From Burkholderia catarinensis (lineage in GTDB: Bacteria; Pseudomonadota; Gammaproteobacteria; Burkholderiales; Burkholderiaceae): a stretch of DNA of 64,000 nt. Shown here in pieces: positions 26,347-35,159 of this stretch. The notes under the pieces were generated by a model. That model had not been told where the DNA came from, did no database searches, and saw nothing but the letters and a program-made list of their open reading frames with translations. Positions within the stretch are counted from its first letter, which is position 1, and each line of letters opens with the position of its first letter. The translations under genes were made by a program, and so were the position numbers. The DNA is taken from contig NZ_MDEQ02000002.1 of NCBI RefSeq assembly GCF_001883705.2, positions 186,001-250,000 on the forward strand, in the 5' to 3' direction.

Positions 26347-27960
26347 TCAGTGCTTGATCAGGTACATGTCCTGCGAAGCACGCATGTCGATCACGTTCTT
26401 CAGCGAGTAGCCGCCCACATAGGGCTTCACGAGACGGTCGGCCGAGTACTGGAACAGCGGCACCATCGGCGTGTCGTTCATCGCCGTGTCGTGCGCCTGC
26501 GTGAGCAGCGCGGCGCGCGCCTTGTCGTCGAGCTTCTCGTTGCCGTCCTCGACGAACGTGTCGACCTGCTTGTTGCAGTAGCCGACGGTGTTCTGCGAGC
26601 TGCCGCAGCGGATCAGGTCGAAGAAGGTCATCGCGTCGTTGTAGTCGGCGAACCAGCCGTCGCGCGCGATCTGCACCTTGCCGTCATGCCGCTCCTTCAT
26701 CAGCACCTTGAACTCGACGTTCTCGAGCTTCGTGTTGATGCCGAGCTTCGTGCGCCATTCCGACGCGGTGAACAGCGCGACCTTCTTGTGCAGGTCGTTG
26801 GTGTTGTACGTGAGCGTGAACGACAGCGGCTTCGCATCCGAGTAGCCGGCCTGCTTCAGCAGGTTCTTCGCGGTGTCGATGCGCTTGGCCATCGGCCACG
26901 ACGCCCATTCCGGCGTGAACGGCTGCACGCCCTTCGTGCCGTTCGGCATCAGGCCGTACATCGGCTTCTCGCCAGCCTGCGTGAGCTTCGACGTCAACAC
27001 GTCGCGATCGATCACCATCGACAGCGCCTGGCGCACGCGCTTGTCCTTCAGCGCCGCGTCGCTGTTGTTCAGGTAGTAGTAGTAGGTCGCGAGCTGCAGG
27101 CCCGGGCGCAGTTCGCCGCCGAACTGCTTGCTGACCTGCTGGAAGATGCCCGACGGGATCGAGTAGCTGTAGTCGATCTGGCCGGCCTGGTACATGCGCA
27201 TCGCGGTCTCGTCGCTTTCGATCGGCAGGTACGTGACCTTGTTGATCACGACCTTCGGCGCGTTCCAGTACTTCGCGTCCTTCGACACGACGATGCGGTT
27301 GTTCGGCTGCCAGTCGACGAGCTGGTACGCACCGTTGCTGACGATGTTGCCCGGGCGCGTCCATGCATCGCCGAACTTCGCGACGACGTCCTTGTTCACC
27401 GGCACGAGCGGCGCCATCGCGGTCAGTTCGGGGAAGAACGCGACGGGCACGTCGGTCGTCACCTCGAGCGTGTACGGATCGACGGCGCGCACGCCGAGCG
27501 TCGACGGCGCGGCCTTGCCCGCGATGATGTCCTTCGAGTTCTTCACGAACTCGACGAGGATCGTGTACTTCGAGCCCGTCTTCGGATCGGCGAGGCGCTG
27601 CCACGAATAGACGAAATCGGCGGCCGTCACCGGCTGGCCGTTGCTCCACTTCGCGTCGCGGCGAAGCTTGAAGATCCACGTCTGCGGCGTCTTGCGCTCC
27701 CACGACAGCGCGACGCCCGGCACGACCTGGCCGGCCGCGTCGATGCGGGCGAGCCCTTCGAACAGATCGAGGCCGATCGTGTTGCCGGTCCACGATTCGA
27801 TGTGCGCCGGGTCGAGCGACTCGACTTCGGCGGGCACCTGTCGCGTCAGGTCCTGTTGAGGAGCGAGCGCGACGTTCGACGGAACGTTCACGGCGTGGAC
27901 GGCGGGCGTCGTCAGGGCGAGCGCGGCCAGCACGGCCGACATGGCATGCAAGGATTTCAT
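26347..27960 (-). CDS. oppA: Periplasmic oligopeptide-binding protein, OppA/MppA type
   Basis: 537 residues. Signal peptide MKSLHAMSAVLAALALTTPAVHA. SBP family 5 marks: ESLDPAHIESWTGNTIGLDLFEGL, WIFKLRRDAKWSNGQPVTAADFVYSWQRL, RVRQALSMVIDRD. It delivers peptides to the permease encoded by the genes that follow on the same strand; first gene of the five-gene operon. MppA (murein tripeptide) function cannot be excluded. Confidence 0.9.
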   Translation of the reverse strand: MKSLHAMSAVLAALALTTPAVHAVNVPSNVALAPQQDLTRQVPAEVESLDPAHIESWTGNTIGLDLFEGLARIDAAGQVVPGVALSWERKTPQTWIFKLRRDAKWSNGQPVTAADFVYSWQRLADPKTGSKYTILVEFVKNSKDIIAGKAAPSTLGVRAVDPYTLEVTTDVPVAFFPELTAMAPLVPVNKDVVAKFGDAWTRPGNIVSNGAYQLVDWQPNNRIVVSKDAKYWNAPKVVINKVTYLPIESDETAMRMYQAGQIDYSYSIPSGIFQQVSKQFGGELRPGLQLATYYYYLNNSDAALKDKRVRQALSMVIDRDVLTSKLTQAGEKPMYGLMPNGTKGVQPFTPEWASWPMAKRIDTAKNLLKQAGYSDAKPLSFTLTYNTNDLHKKVALFTASEWRTKLGINTKLENVEFKVLMKERHDGKVQIARDGWFADYNDAMTFFDLIRCGSSQNTVGYCNKQVDTFVEDGNEKLDDKARAALLTQAHDTAMNDTPMVPLFQYSADRLVKPYVGGYSLKNVIDMRASQDMYLIKH

Positions 27961-28079
27961 CGTGGCAGTCTTGAAAAGGTTTGTTCGGTGAGCGGCGCGC
28001 GGCGGATGCCGCGGATTACGCCCGAGACGCTGACGGGTGCAGCGATTGAGGAGGCCCGTGGTTCTCGTATTGCATATTA

Positions 28080-28132
28080 GTATTCCTTACATTTCTTTCG
28101 ACAGGTATCCCGTCTTGGAAACGAAGGAATAC
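28080..28132. promoter_or_regulatory. Inverted repeat upstream of the peptide transport operon
   Basis: GTATTCCTT (28080-28088) and AAGGAATAC (28124-28132) are exact complements, with a related AGGTATCC at about 28103. The region is AT-rich and lies about 120 bases before oppA, just after the XRE-cupin gene. It could be the operator of that regulator or part of its terminator. Confidence 0.4.
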
Positions 28133-28139
28133 CTATGCG

Positions 28140-28718
28140 TTAGAACAGCCGCGGTGTACCGACCCAGACCACCACCGACTCGACCTTCGCGGTGTTGACC
28201 CAGCTGTGCGGGACCGTCGACTGATAGTGCGAACTGTCGCCGGCCTGCAGAACGAACGTCTTGCCTTCCAGCGTCAGCGACACTTCCCCTTCAATCACAT
28301 ACAGGAACTCTTCCCCTGCATGTGTCGTCACCTCCGAGCGTTTCTGCCCCGGCGGCATCCTCACGAGGATCGCCTCCAGCTGGCGCCCTTCGGATACGTT
28401 CGTCAGCCTCGCGAACAGGTTCGCCGAATCGGCAAACCCGAAGAAGCGCAACTGCTCGCCTCGGCAGACCGAGCGTTCCTCGCTCGGCGTATCCACAAAG
28501 TACTGCACCGTCACACCGAGCGCGTGCGCGATACCGGCCAGCGACGTCAGCGACGGCGACGCGAGCCCGCGCTCGACTTGAGACAGAAACGGCTTCGAAA
28601 TCCCCGCGGCAGTAGCGGTGTCGTCGAGCGTGCGCTTCAGACGTTGGCGCAGCGCGCGAATCTTGCTGCCCAGCGCGACAGCGTCTGCTGACCGCGAGTT
28701 TTCAGTGGGGGGAACCAT
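28140..28718 (-). CDS. XRE-family regulator with C-terminal cupin domain
   Basis: 192 residues from the ATG at 28718; a TTG at 28742 is also in frame and neither has a good ribosome-binding site. Residues 18-75 are the HTH (LGSKIRALRQRLKRTLDDTATAAGISKPFLSQVERGLASPS). The cupin barrel occupies the last 75 residues (THAGEEFLYVIEGEVSLTLEG, GDSSHYQSTVPHSW). The PuuR-like architecture usually senses a small metabolite. It sits directly upstream of, and co-directional with, the peptide ABC operon, which it probably regulates. Confidence 0.87.
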   Translation of the reverse strand: MVPPTENSRSADAVALGSKIRALRQRLKRTLDDTATAAGISKPFLSQVERGLASPSLTSLAGIAHALGVTVQYFVDTPSEERSVCRGEQLRFFGFADSANLFARLTNVSEGRQLEAILVRMPPGQKRSEVTTHAGEEFLYVIEGEVSLTLEGKTFVLQAGDSSHYQSTVPHSWVNTAKVESVVVWVGTPRLF

Positions 28719-29218
28719 AGCAGGCCGAAAAGTGATCGTCAAAAAATGTTTGATGGAAAGTAACTAAGTTAAATCGAGATAGCTTAATCTTCAGGTTCGC
28801 ACATGTCTTCGGCGCTGAGCCCGGTGCACTAAACAGCGGACGAAGCAAGCGAAACGACGCGCTATCTTGCCAGACTCACCGGCTTCACAGGCAAGCTGCA
28901 AGCGGCTCTCCGGGAATCTGCGGAGAGCCGGCACAGAAATTTTCAAATAGATGACGAGACAAATATTCCTGAAAGCTGCTGCCACATCGGGAGTTTCCCT
29001 AGGTGGCGCATACCTGACGCACCGGACCGGCGAACGTTACCATTCGCGCGCCGGTCGGGGTCATTCCCCGCCTCATCGGGCGGCGTCCGACCCCGGCCCG
29101 GGCTGACCCGCCCGGCTGTTCCATCGCCAGCACGAGACCTACCCGGCCTGTTGTGCACAGGCGCCAGTTCGACCCCAAGACGACGCGTGATCCGTGCCGT
29201 CCGTTTCAACCGAGATTG
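28719..29218. other. Intergenic region between divergent XRE-cupin and POT transporter genes
   Basis: About 500 bases with no gene seen. The left part (28730-28980) is clearly AT-richer than the genome and must carry the XRE promoter; the right part is GC-rich leader DNA. GCGCCGGTCGGGG...CCCCGCCTCATCGGGCGGC around 29050-29090 can fold but is not a clear terminator. Confidence 0.5.
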
Positions 29219-30736
29219 ATGATGCATTCACCTGTTTCACAAACCCGATCGTTCACGACGGTCTTCCTCATCGAAATGTGGGAGCGCTTCGGCTACTACG
29301 GCATGGCCGCGCTCCTGGTCCTCTTCATGGTCGACCGGCTCGGCTTCACCGACAGCCATGCGAACCTGACCTGGGGGGCGTTCACCGCGCTCGTCTATGC
29401 GGCGCCGTCGATCGGCGGCTGGATCGGCGACAAGGTGCTCGGCGCCCGCCGCACGATGATCATCGGCGCGTCCGTGCTGTGCGCCGGCTACCTGATGCTC
29501 GCGGTACCGAACGATCACCTGACGTACATGTACGCGTCGCTCGGCGTGATCGTCGTCGGCAACGGCCTGTTCAAGGCCAACGCGGCGAACCTCGTGCGCC
29601 GCATCTATGAAGGCGACGACGCGCGCATCGACAGCGCGTTCACGATCTACTACATGGCGGTCAACATCGGCTCGACGGTGTCGATGCTCGCGACGCCGTG
29701 GATCAAGGATCACTGGGGCTGGCACACCGCGTTCGCGGTCTGCTGCGGCGGCATGCTGCTCGCGATCCTCAACTTCATGCTGATGCATCGCACGCTCGCG
29801 CATGTCGGCTCGCAGCCCGACGACGAACCGATCCGCTGGAAGCGCCTCGGCGCGGTCGCCCTGGGCGGCGTCGCGCTCGCGCTGGTCACGCTGTACGTGC
29901 TGCAGCACAAGCAGCTCGCGGTCGCCAGCGTGTGGACGGCAGCGTTCGCGATCCTCGCGATCTTCGCGTACATGATCGCGAAGTCGGAGCGCTCGGAGCG
30001 CGCGGGCCTGATCGCGGCGCTCGTGCTGATCGGCCAGGTGATCCTGTTCTTCATCTTCTACGTGCAGATGTCGACGTCGCTGACGCTGTTCGCGCTGCGC
30101 AACGTCGATCCGCGCTTCATCCTGTTCGGCACGACGCTGTTCACGTGGAGCGCCGCGCAGTTCCAGGCGCTGAACCCGATCTGGATCATGCTGCTGAGCC
30201 CGGTGCTCGTGCTGGTCTACAACGGGGTCGCGAAGGGCGGCCGCGACCTGCCGGTCGCCGCGAAGTACGCGCTCGGCTTCGGCGCGGTCGCCGCGGGCTA
30301 CCTGGTGTTCACGATGAGCGGCCGCTATGCGGTCGACGGTCGCGTGTCGTCGTGGTTCATGGTGTGGGGCTACGGCCTCTACTCGCTCGGCGAACTGCTG
30401 GTGAGCGGCCTCGGCCTCGCGATGATCGCCCGCTACGTGCCGGCGCGCATGAGCGGCTTCATGATGGGTGCGTATTTCGTCGCGACGGGCGTGTCGCAGT
30501 ATCTGGGCAGCGTCGTCGCGAACTTCGCGCAGATGCCGTCGCACGAACTGCCGGCCACCGAATCGCTGCCGCTCTACCTGTCGCTGTTCGAGAAGCTCGG
30601 CTGGCTCGCCGCGATCGGCATGGTGCTCGCACTGCTGCTGCTGCCGCTGATGAACCGCCTGTCGCGCCAGCATCAGCGCTGCGCGGAAGAGCGCCGCGAG
30701 GAAGCGCTGCAGGCGCAGGCCGCCGCCGCCCAGTAA
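29219..30736 (+). CDS. dtpT: POT/PTR2 family proton-dependent peptide transporter
   Basis: 505 residues, about 14 membrane segments. POT marks: TVFLIEMWERFGYYGMAALL (the ExxERFxYY motif), IGGWIGDKVLGARRTM and VGNGLFKANAANLV. Imports di- and tripeptides with protons. Tandem ATGs at 29219/29222. Placed near the peptide ABC operon and OprD porin, so this 10-kb segment is a peptide-acquisition region. Confidence 0.88.
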   Translation: MMHSPVSQTRSFTTVFLIEMWERFGYYGMAALLVLFMVDRLGFTDSHANLTWGAFTALVYAAPSIGGWIGDKVLGARRTMIIGASVLCAGYLMLAVPNDHLTYMYASLGVIVVGNGLFKANAANLVRRIYEGDDARIDSAFTIYYMAVNIGSTVSMLATPWIKDHWGWHTAFAVCCGGMLLAILNFMLMHRTLAHVGSQPDDEPIRWKRLGAVALGGVALALVTLYVLQHKQLAVASVWTAAFAILAIFAYMIAKSERSERAGLIAALVLIGQVILFFIFYVQMSTSLTLFALRNVDPRFILFGTTLFTWSAAQFQALNPIWIMLLSPVLVLVYNGVAKGGRDLPVAAKYALGFGAVAAGYLVFTMSGRYAVDGRVSSWFMVWGYGLYSLGELLVSGLGLAMIARYVPARMSGFMMGAYFVATGVSQYLGSVVANFAQMPSHELPATESLPLYLSLFEKLGWLAAIGMVLALLLLPLMNRLSRQHQRCAEERREEALQAQAAAAQ

Positions 30737-30861
30737 ACCCAGTAAGTACTATCCCTCGGCGTGCTGCGTGCACGCCACATTCTCCCGCCGGTTTCGCGAT
30801 TGCGTCCTACACTGGTTGCAAGCAGTGCATCCGCCGAGATGCGCACTGGCGGGAGAAGACG

Positions 30862-31071
30862 ATGAAAAGCAAGACCACGAGGATCCTGAGGATACTGTCG
30901 GATATCCGGCACGCGCAGCGATGCACCGCGCTGCGCGCCGCACGGGCCGCGGCCGAAGCGGATGCCGTACTCGCGGAACGCGAGAACGACGCGGCATCGG
31001 ACGAACGCGACGACGCCGAAGCCGACGACGCAACCTCCGTACCCCGCTCCCGTATCAGCTCACCTCACTGA
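30862..31071 (+). CDS. Small charged helical protein, unknown
   Basis: 69 residues. GGGAGAAG lies seven bases before the ATG. Basic first 30 residues (MKSKTTRILRILSDIRHAQR), then an Ala-rich helix, then a strongly acidic segment (ENDAASDERDDAEADD). The last nine residues are encoded by a copy of the TCCCG-N6-CTCACC repeat. No family recognised. It is not AT-rich and its ribosome-binding site is good, so I believe it is real. Confidence 0.6.
   Translation: MKSKTTRILRILSDIRHAQRCTALRAARAAAEADAVLAERENDAASDERDDAEADDATSVPRSRISSPH
31048..31064 (+). repeat. TCCCG-N6-CTCACC unit overlapping the end of the small gene
   Basis: TCCCG (31048-31052), TATCAG, CTCACC (31059-31064), ending seven bases before the end of the stop codon. 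Same spacing and same sense orientation as in the array at 5055. Confidence 0.65.
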
Positions 31072-31117
31072 CGCCGCGCGGCACATTCCGTGCCGCACGC
31101 GCCGCCTTTCGCGCCGC

Positions 31118-32242
31118 TCACGCGGCCGCACCGCGCCACCGCGCGATCCACGTTCCCGATCCGGCCACGGCCATCATCAGCCCGAGCGCGCACGCGTCGG
31201 CCACGAGGCCCACGCCGACATGCCGCAGATCGGCGCTGCGCACCACCGGATGCAGCAGCGAATCGATCACGAGCGAGATTGCCGCGCCCGCGACGAAGCA
31301 GACCAGCCCGCGCTGGCCGACCGCGACGACGGGCCGCACGGCCTGCGCGACCCGCGCGATCCAGCCGAAGCGCACGCAATCGGCCATCAGCCACGCAATG
31401 GCCGCGAAGCTCACGACGCGCGGCAGCGCGAGATCGCGCTTGAGCACGCCTTCGGGCACCGGCAACCCCGAAAACAGCTTGTAGCTCGCGCAGCCGAGCA
31501 CGATCGCGAACGCCAGCCCGGTCGCCGCAGCGCCCCACCTGCCGAGCGCGATGCGCCGGTAGAACGGCTGGCAGCGCGCGAGCACGCCGGCGACGAACAT
31601 CAGTTGCCACGCGAACGGGTTGAAGCTCCAGCGGAATCCGTCGGTGTCCAGCAGCTCCGGGCCGAGCCAGCCCGCCGCGATCCACGACGCGACGCTGAAC
31701 GCGACGAGCAGCCACGGATGGCGGCGCGCGAACGGCACGAGCACCGGCGACGCGAGCGCGAACAGCACGTACATCGGCAGCACCGACGCGAGATACGGCT
31801 GGCGCTGGAACGTCAGCAGTTCGGCGAGGCCCGTGAGCGGCGACGCGAGCATCACGCTGACGTCGTCGAGCGCGAGGTTTGGCGCATCGATCCCGTAGTG
31901 GTCGAGCACGGCCGACACGACGAGCATCAGCGTCGACGTCGCGAGAAACGCGCGGTAGATCTGCATCGCGCGACGCACGAACCGCCGCTGCGCGGCGCGC
32001 GCACCGTGCCGTTCGGCGATCGCGCCGTACGCGCTCGCGGTCGCGAAGCCGCCGAGAAAGACGAATACCTCGGCCGCATCGCACAGCGCGAACGCGTGCA
32101 GCGTCACGCGCGACAGCACGCTCGCGCCGATGTGATCGACGACGATCATCAACAGCACGATCCCGCGGAAGAAATCGACTTCGATCAGGCGGCCGCTGCG
32201 CGACGGCTGAACCGTGGCGGAAGGCGGCAGGCTCAACGACAT
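31118..32242 (-). CDS. opgC: OpgC-domain membrane protein (glucan succinyltransferase-like)
   Basis: 374 residues with about ten hydrophobic segments. It begins RSGRLIEVDFFRGIVLLMIVVDHIG and AEVFVFLGGFATASAYG, the conserved OpgC start. OpgC proteins succinylate periplasmic glucans; this member could modify another polysaccharide. The gene stands alone on the minus strand. Confidence 0.85.
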   Translation of the reverse strand: MSLSLPPSATVQPSRSGRLIEVDFFRGIVLLMIVVDHIGASVLSRVTLHAFALCDAAEVFVFLGGFATASAYGAIAERHGARAAQRRFVRRAMQIYRAFLATSTLMLVVSAVLDHYGIDAPNLALDDVSVMLASPLTGLAELLTFQRQPYLASVLPMYVLFALASPVLVPFARRHPWLLVAFSVASWIAAGWLGPELLDTDGFRWSFNPFAWQLMFVAGVLARCQPFYRRIALGRWGAAATGLAFAIVLGCASYKLFSGLPVPEGVLKRDLALPRVVSFAAIAWLMADCVRFGWIARVAQAVRPVVAVGQRGLVCFVAGAAISLVIDSLLHPVVRSADLRHVGVGLVADACALGLMMAVAGSGTWIARWRGAAA

Positions 32243-32630
32243 GAGCGCACCTGTGCAACGGCGGCGCGACAGGCGCCGTGGAATGGATCGGAAAGGGGAA
32301 GGCGAGCGCGCTCAGCGACGATACGCGTATGCTCGCATCGCGCCAGCCCGGCCGGCCAGGCACGGAGATGACCGTTCATTGAAAAGCTGCATACGAAGGG
32401 AAGTCGGTCAGGCCAGTCTAATGGCCGATCCGGGGAGACCCTAAGTAACAAAGTGCAACCGAATCTTCTATTCGATTACAACGGCGAGGCCGGTGGCGCG
32501 AAGCGGGCAGCCCCGCCAGATCCACGTCAGCGCGACGCCAGTTTGCGGCCAGCATCGATGCGTTCGACCGCCGCGCGACTGCGTTGCAATGCGCGATGCG
32601 CTCCGTGCCGCCGCGCATCGCGATCGACGC
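32243..32630. other. Intergenic region between opgC and rarD genes
   Basis: About 390 bases, with a short AT-richer stretch near 32440-32480 (CTAAGTAACAAAGTGCAACC...TTCTATTCGATTAC). No gene, hairpin or operator was recognised. Confidence 0.5.
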
Positions 32631-33530
32631 TTATCCGCGCGGGGGCAGGCGCCGCATCAGCATCGTGCTGTGCCACGCGGTCAGCGCGACGGCGGCCCAG
32701 ATCGGTCCGTACGTCGCGAGCTTCGCGACGCTCAGCGTCTCGCCGAGCAGCAGCAGCGACACCGCGACGAGCAGCACCGGCTCGACGTAGCAGAGAATCC
32801 CGAACAGCGCCATCGGCAGCATCCGGCTCGCCTTCAGGTAGCTCGCGAGCGCGAGCGTGCTGAGCACGCCGAGCCCCGGCAGCAGCGCGGCCCACAGCAC
32901 CGGTTGGTTGCCGACGCGCGTCGTGCTCGTCGCGACCATCGCGAACGCGATCGGGCACAGCAGCGCGATCTCGACCGCGAACGCGGCCAGCGAATCGGCG
33001 TTGCTCCGCCGGCGCAGCACGAAATACGGCGGATAGCCGAGCGCGACGACAAGCGTCGGCCATGCGAACGCGCGCGTCGCCCACACTTCGTGCACGACGC
33101 CGAGCGCGGCGCACGCGACCGCCGCCCATTGCAGCGGATCGAGGCGTTCGTGATAGTAGAAGCGGCCGACGAGCACCATCGTCAGCGGCAGCAGGAAATA
33201 GCCGAGCGACACTTCGAGCATGCGGCCGTGCAACGGCGCCCACAGGAACAGCCACAGCTGCACGCCGAGCAGCGCCGCGCTCACCGGCAGCGCGATCAGC
33301 AAGCGCCAGTCGCGCACGCTGCGCCGGACGAGTTCGACGAGCGCCGGCCAGCGGCCGCGCAGCGCGATCAGCGCGAGCGCGCCCGGCGCGGTCCACAATA
33401 TGCGCCACGCGAAGATGTCGAGCCCCGTGAGCGGCGCGAGCAGTTTCGCGTAAGCCGACATCAGCGCGAACAGCGTCGACGCCATCACCGACAGCGTGAG
33501 CCCGCGCCCGGCTTCCGGATACCCCGTCAT
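32631..33530 (-). CDS. rarD: RarD/EamA family transporter
   Basis: 299 residues, ten hydrophobic segments. The start GLTLSVMASTLFALMSAYAKLLAPLTGLDIFAWRILW and LEVSLGYFLLPL are characteristic of RarD. Substrate unknown (RarD is often called a chloramphenicol-sensitive permease). It follows the acylphosphatase gene by 16 bases on the same strand. Confidence 0.88.
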   Translation of the reverse strand: MTGYPEAGRGLTLSVMASTLFALMSAYAKLLAPLTGLDIFAWRILWTAPGALALIALRGRWPALVELVRRSVRDWRLLIALPVSAALLGVQLWLFLWAPLHGRMLEVSLGYFLLPLTMVLVGRFYYHERLDPLQWAAVACAALGVVHEVWATRAFAWPTLVVALGYPPYFVLRRRSNADSLAAFAVEIALLCPIAFAMVATSTTRVGNQPVLWAALLPGLGVLSTLALASYLKASRMLPMALFGILCYVEPVLLVAVSLLLLGETLSVAKLATYGPIWAAVALTAWHSTMLMRRLPPRG

Positions 33531-33546
33531 GATCGTTCCGCGCCGC

Positions 33547-33843
33547 TTACTGCTGCTGGAAGCGCTCGAAGCGCCTTTCGGTCAGGCGTTCCTCGAACGT
33601 CACCTCGGTCACGCGCGCGGCCGGCGGCCCGTGACGCAGCCACGCGAGCATCCGGTCGATCTGCGCGCCGGGGCCCTGGATCATCGCTTCGACGCTGCCG
33701 TCCTCGAGATTCGCGACCCAGCCGCGCAGCTTCAGCGCATGCGCTTCACGCACCGTCGCATGACGAAAGCCGACGCCCTGCACGACGCCGCGCACCCGCA
33801 CGTAGTAGGTCTCGATCCGTTCGTCCAGTTCATTGCGGCTCAT
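33547..33843 (-). CDS. acyP: Acylphosphatase
   Basis: 98 residues. Catalytic motif VRGVVQGVGFRHATV holds the phosphate-binding loop and active Arg, and GWVANLEDGSVEAMIQG holds the catalytic Asn. Hydrolyses acyl phosphates in the cytoplasm. The start at 33843 (MSRNELDER) gives the usual family length; GGGAGGGCGACG precedes it. Confidence 0.92.
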   Translation of the reverse strand: MSRNELDERIETYYVRVRGVVQGVGFRHATVREAHALKLRGWVANLEDGSVEAMIQGPGAQIDRMLAWLRHGPPAARVTEVTFEERLTERRFERFQQQ

Positions 33844-34043
33844 CGCGTCGCCCTCCCGTTGCATTCAAGCCCGGCATTGTAGTCGCGTCGGCCGCTTCGC
33901 ACACGCGCCGGGCAGGCAGCGCGCCGCCGGAGCAACGCGGCCCGACGGGCGCGCCGGCCTTGCGTCGCCGCGCGCGCCGACCACGTACAATCTCGCCGAC
34001 GCTCAACCGCCGCGCCGCCCGCGCGCGGCCCTGAAGGAAACGC

Positions 34044-35051
34044 ATGACTGAACCCTCCCGCGATCTTGTTCTCGTCACCGGCGCGTCCGGTTTCGTCGGC
34101 TCGGCCGTCGCGCGCATCGCGCAGCAGAAAGGCTATGCGGTGCGCGTGCTGGTGCGCCCGACCAGCCCGCGCACGAACGTCGCGGATCTCGACGCCGAGA
34201 TCGTCACCGGCGACATGCGCGACGAGGCGTCGATGCGCGCCGCGCTGCGCGGCGTGCGCTACCTGCTGCACGTGGCGGCCGACTACCGGCTGTGGGCGCC
34301 CGATCCGGACGAGATCGAGCGCGCGAACCTCGAAGGCGCGGTCGCGACGATGCGCGCGGCGCGCGCGGAAGGCGTCGAGCGGATCGTCTACACCAGCAGC
34401 GTCGCGACGCTGAAGGTGACGAGCGCCGGCGATCCGTCCGACGAGAACCGGCCGCTCACGCCCGAGCAGGCGATCGGCGTGTACAAGCGCAGCAAGGTGC
34501 TCGCGGAACGTGCGGTCGAACGGATGATCGCCGACGAAGGGCTGCCGGCCGTGATCGTCAATCCGTCGACGCCGATCGGCCCGCGCGACGTGAAGCCGAC
34601 GCCGACCGGCCGCATCATCGTCGAGGCCGCGCTCGGCAAGATTCCCGCGTTCGTCGACACGGGGCTGAACCTCGTGCACGTCGACGACGTCGCGCACGGC
34701 CACTTCCTCGCGCTCGAGCGCGGCCGGATCGGCGAGCGCTACATCCTCGGCGGCGAGAACCTGCCGCTGCAGCAGATGCTCGCCGACATCGCGCAGATGA
34801 CGGGCCGCAAGGCGCCGACGATCGCGCTGCCGCGCTGGCCGCTCTACCCGCTCGCGATCGGCGCCGAAGCGGTCGCGAAGTTCACGAAGAAGGAGCCGTT
34901 CGTCACCGTGGACGGGCTGCGGATGTCGAAGAACAAGATGTATTTCACGTCCGCGAAAGCCGAGCGCGAGCTCGGCTACCGCGCGCGTCCGTACCGCGAA
35001 GGGCTGCGCGACGCGCTCGACTGGTTCGGCTCGGCGGGCTACCTGAAATAA
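34044..35051 (+). CDS. hpnA: Hopanoid-associated sugar epimerase HpnA
   Basis: 335 residues. NAD-binding motif VTGASGFVGSAVA at the start, active-site YKRSKVLAE (YxxxK), and the family ending LGYRARPYREGLRDALDWF. The close match to HpnA proteins and the nearby hpnB and hpnH place it in hopanoid side-chain sugar metabolism. A CTGAAGGAAA sequence precedes the ATG. Head of the plus-strand part of the hopanoid region. Confidence 0.9.
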   Translation: MTEPSRDLVLVTGASGFVGSAVARIAQQKGYAVRVLVRPTSPRTNVADLDAEIVTGDMRDEASMRAALRGVRYLLHVAADYRLWAPDPDEIERANLEGAVATMRAARAEGVERIVYTSSVATLKVTSAGDPSDENRPLTPEQAIGVYKRSKVLAERAVERMIADEGLPAVIVNPSTPIGPRDVKPTPTGRIIVEAALGKIPAFVDTGLNLVHVDDVAHGHFLALERGRIGERYILGGENLPLQQMLADIAQMTGRKAPTIALPRWPLYPLAIGAEAVAKFTKKEPFVTVDGLRMSKNKMYFTSAKAERELGYRARPYREGLRDALDWFGSAGYLK

Positions 35052-35159
35052 CACAAGGCGGAGCGCATCGTGTCGCTTCGCGCACTTTGTTACACGTCGC
35101 GCGCGGACCGGTACCGGCGCAGCGGGTAAAATCGCGGGTCTTACGCAGAGAAGACACGC

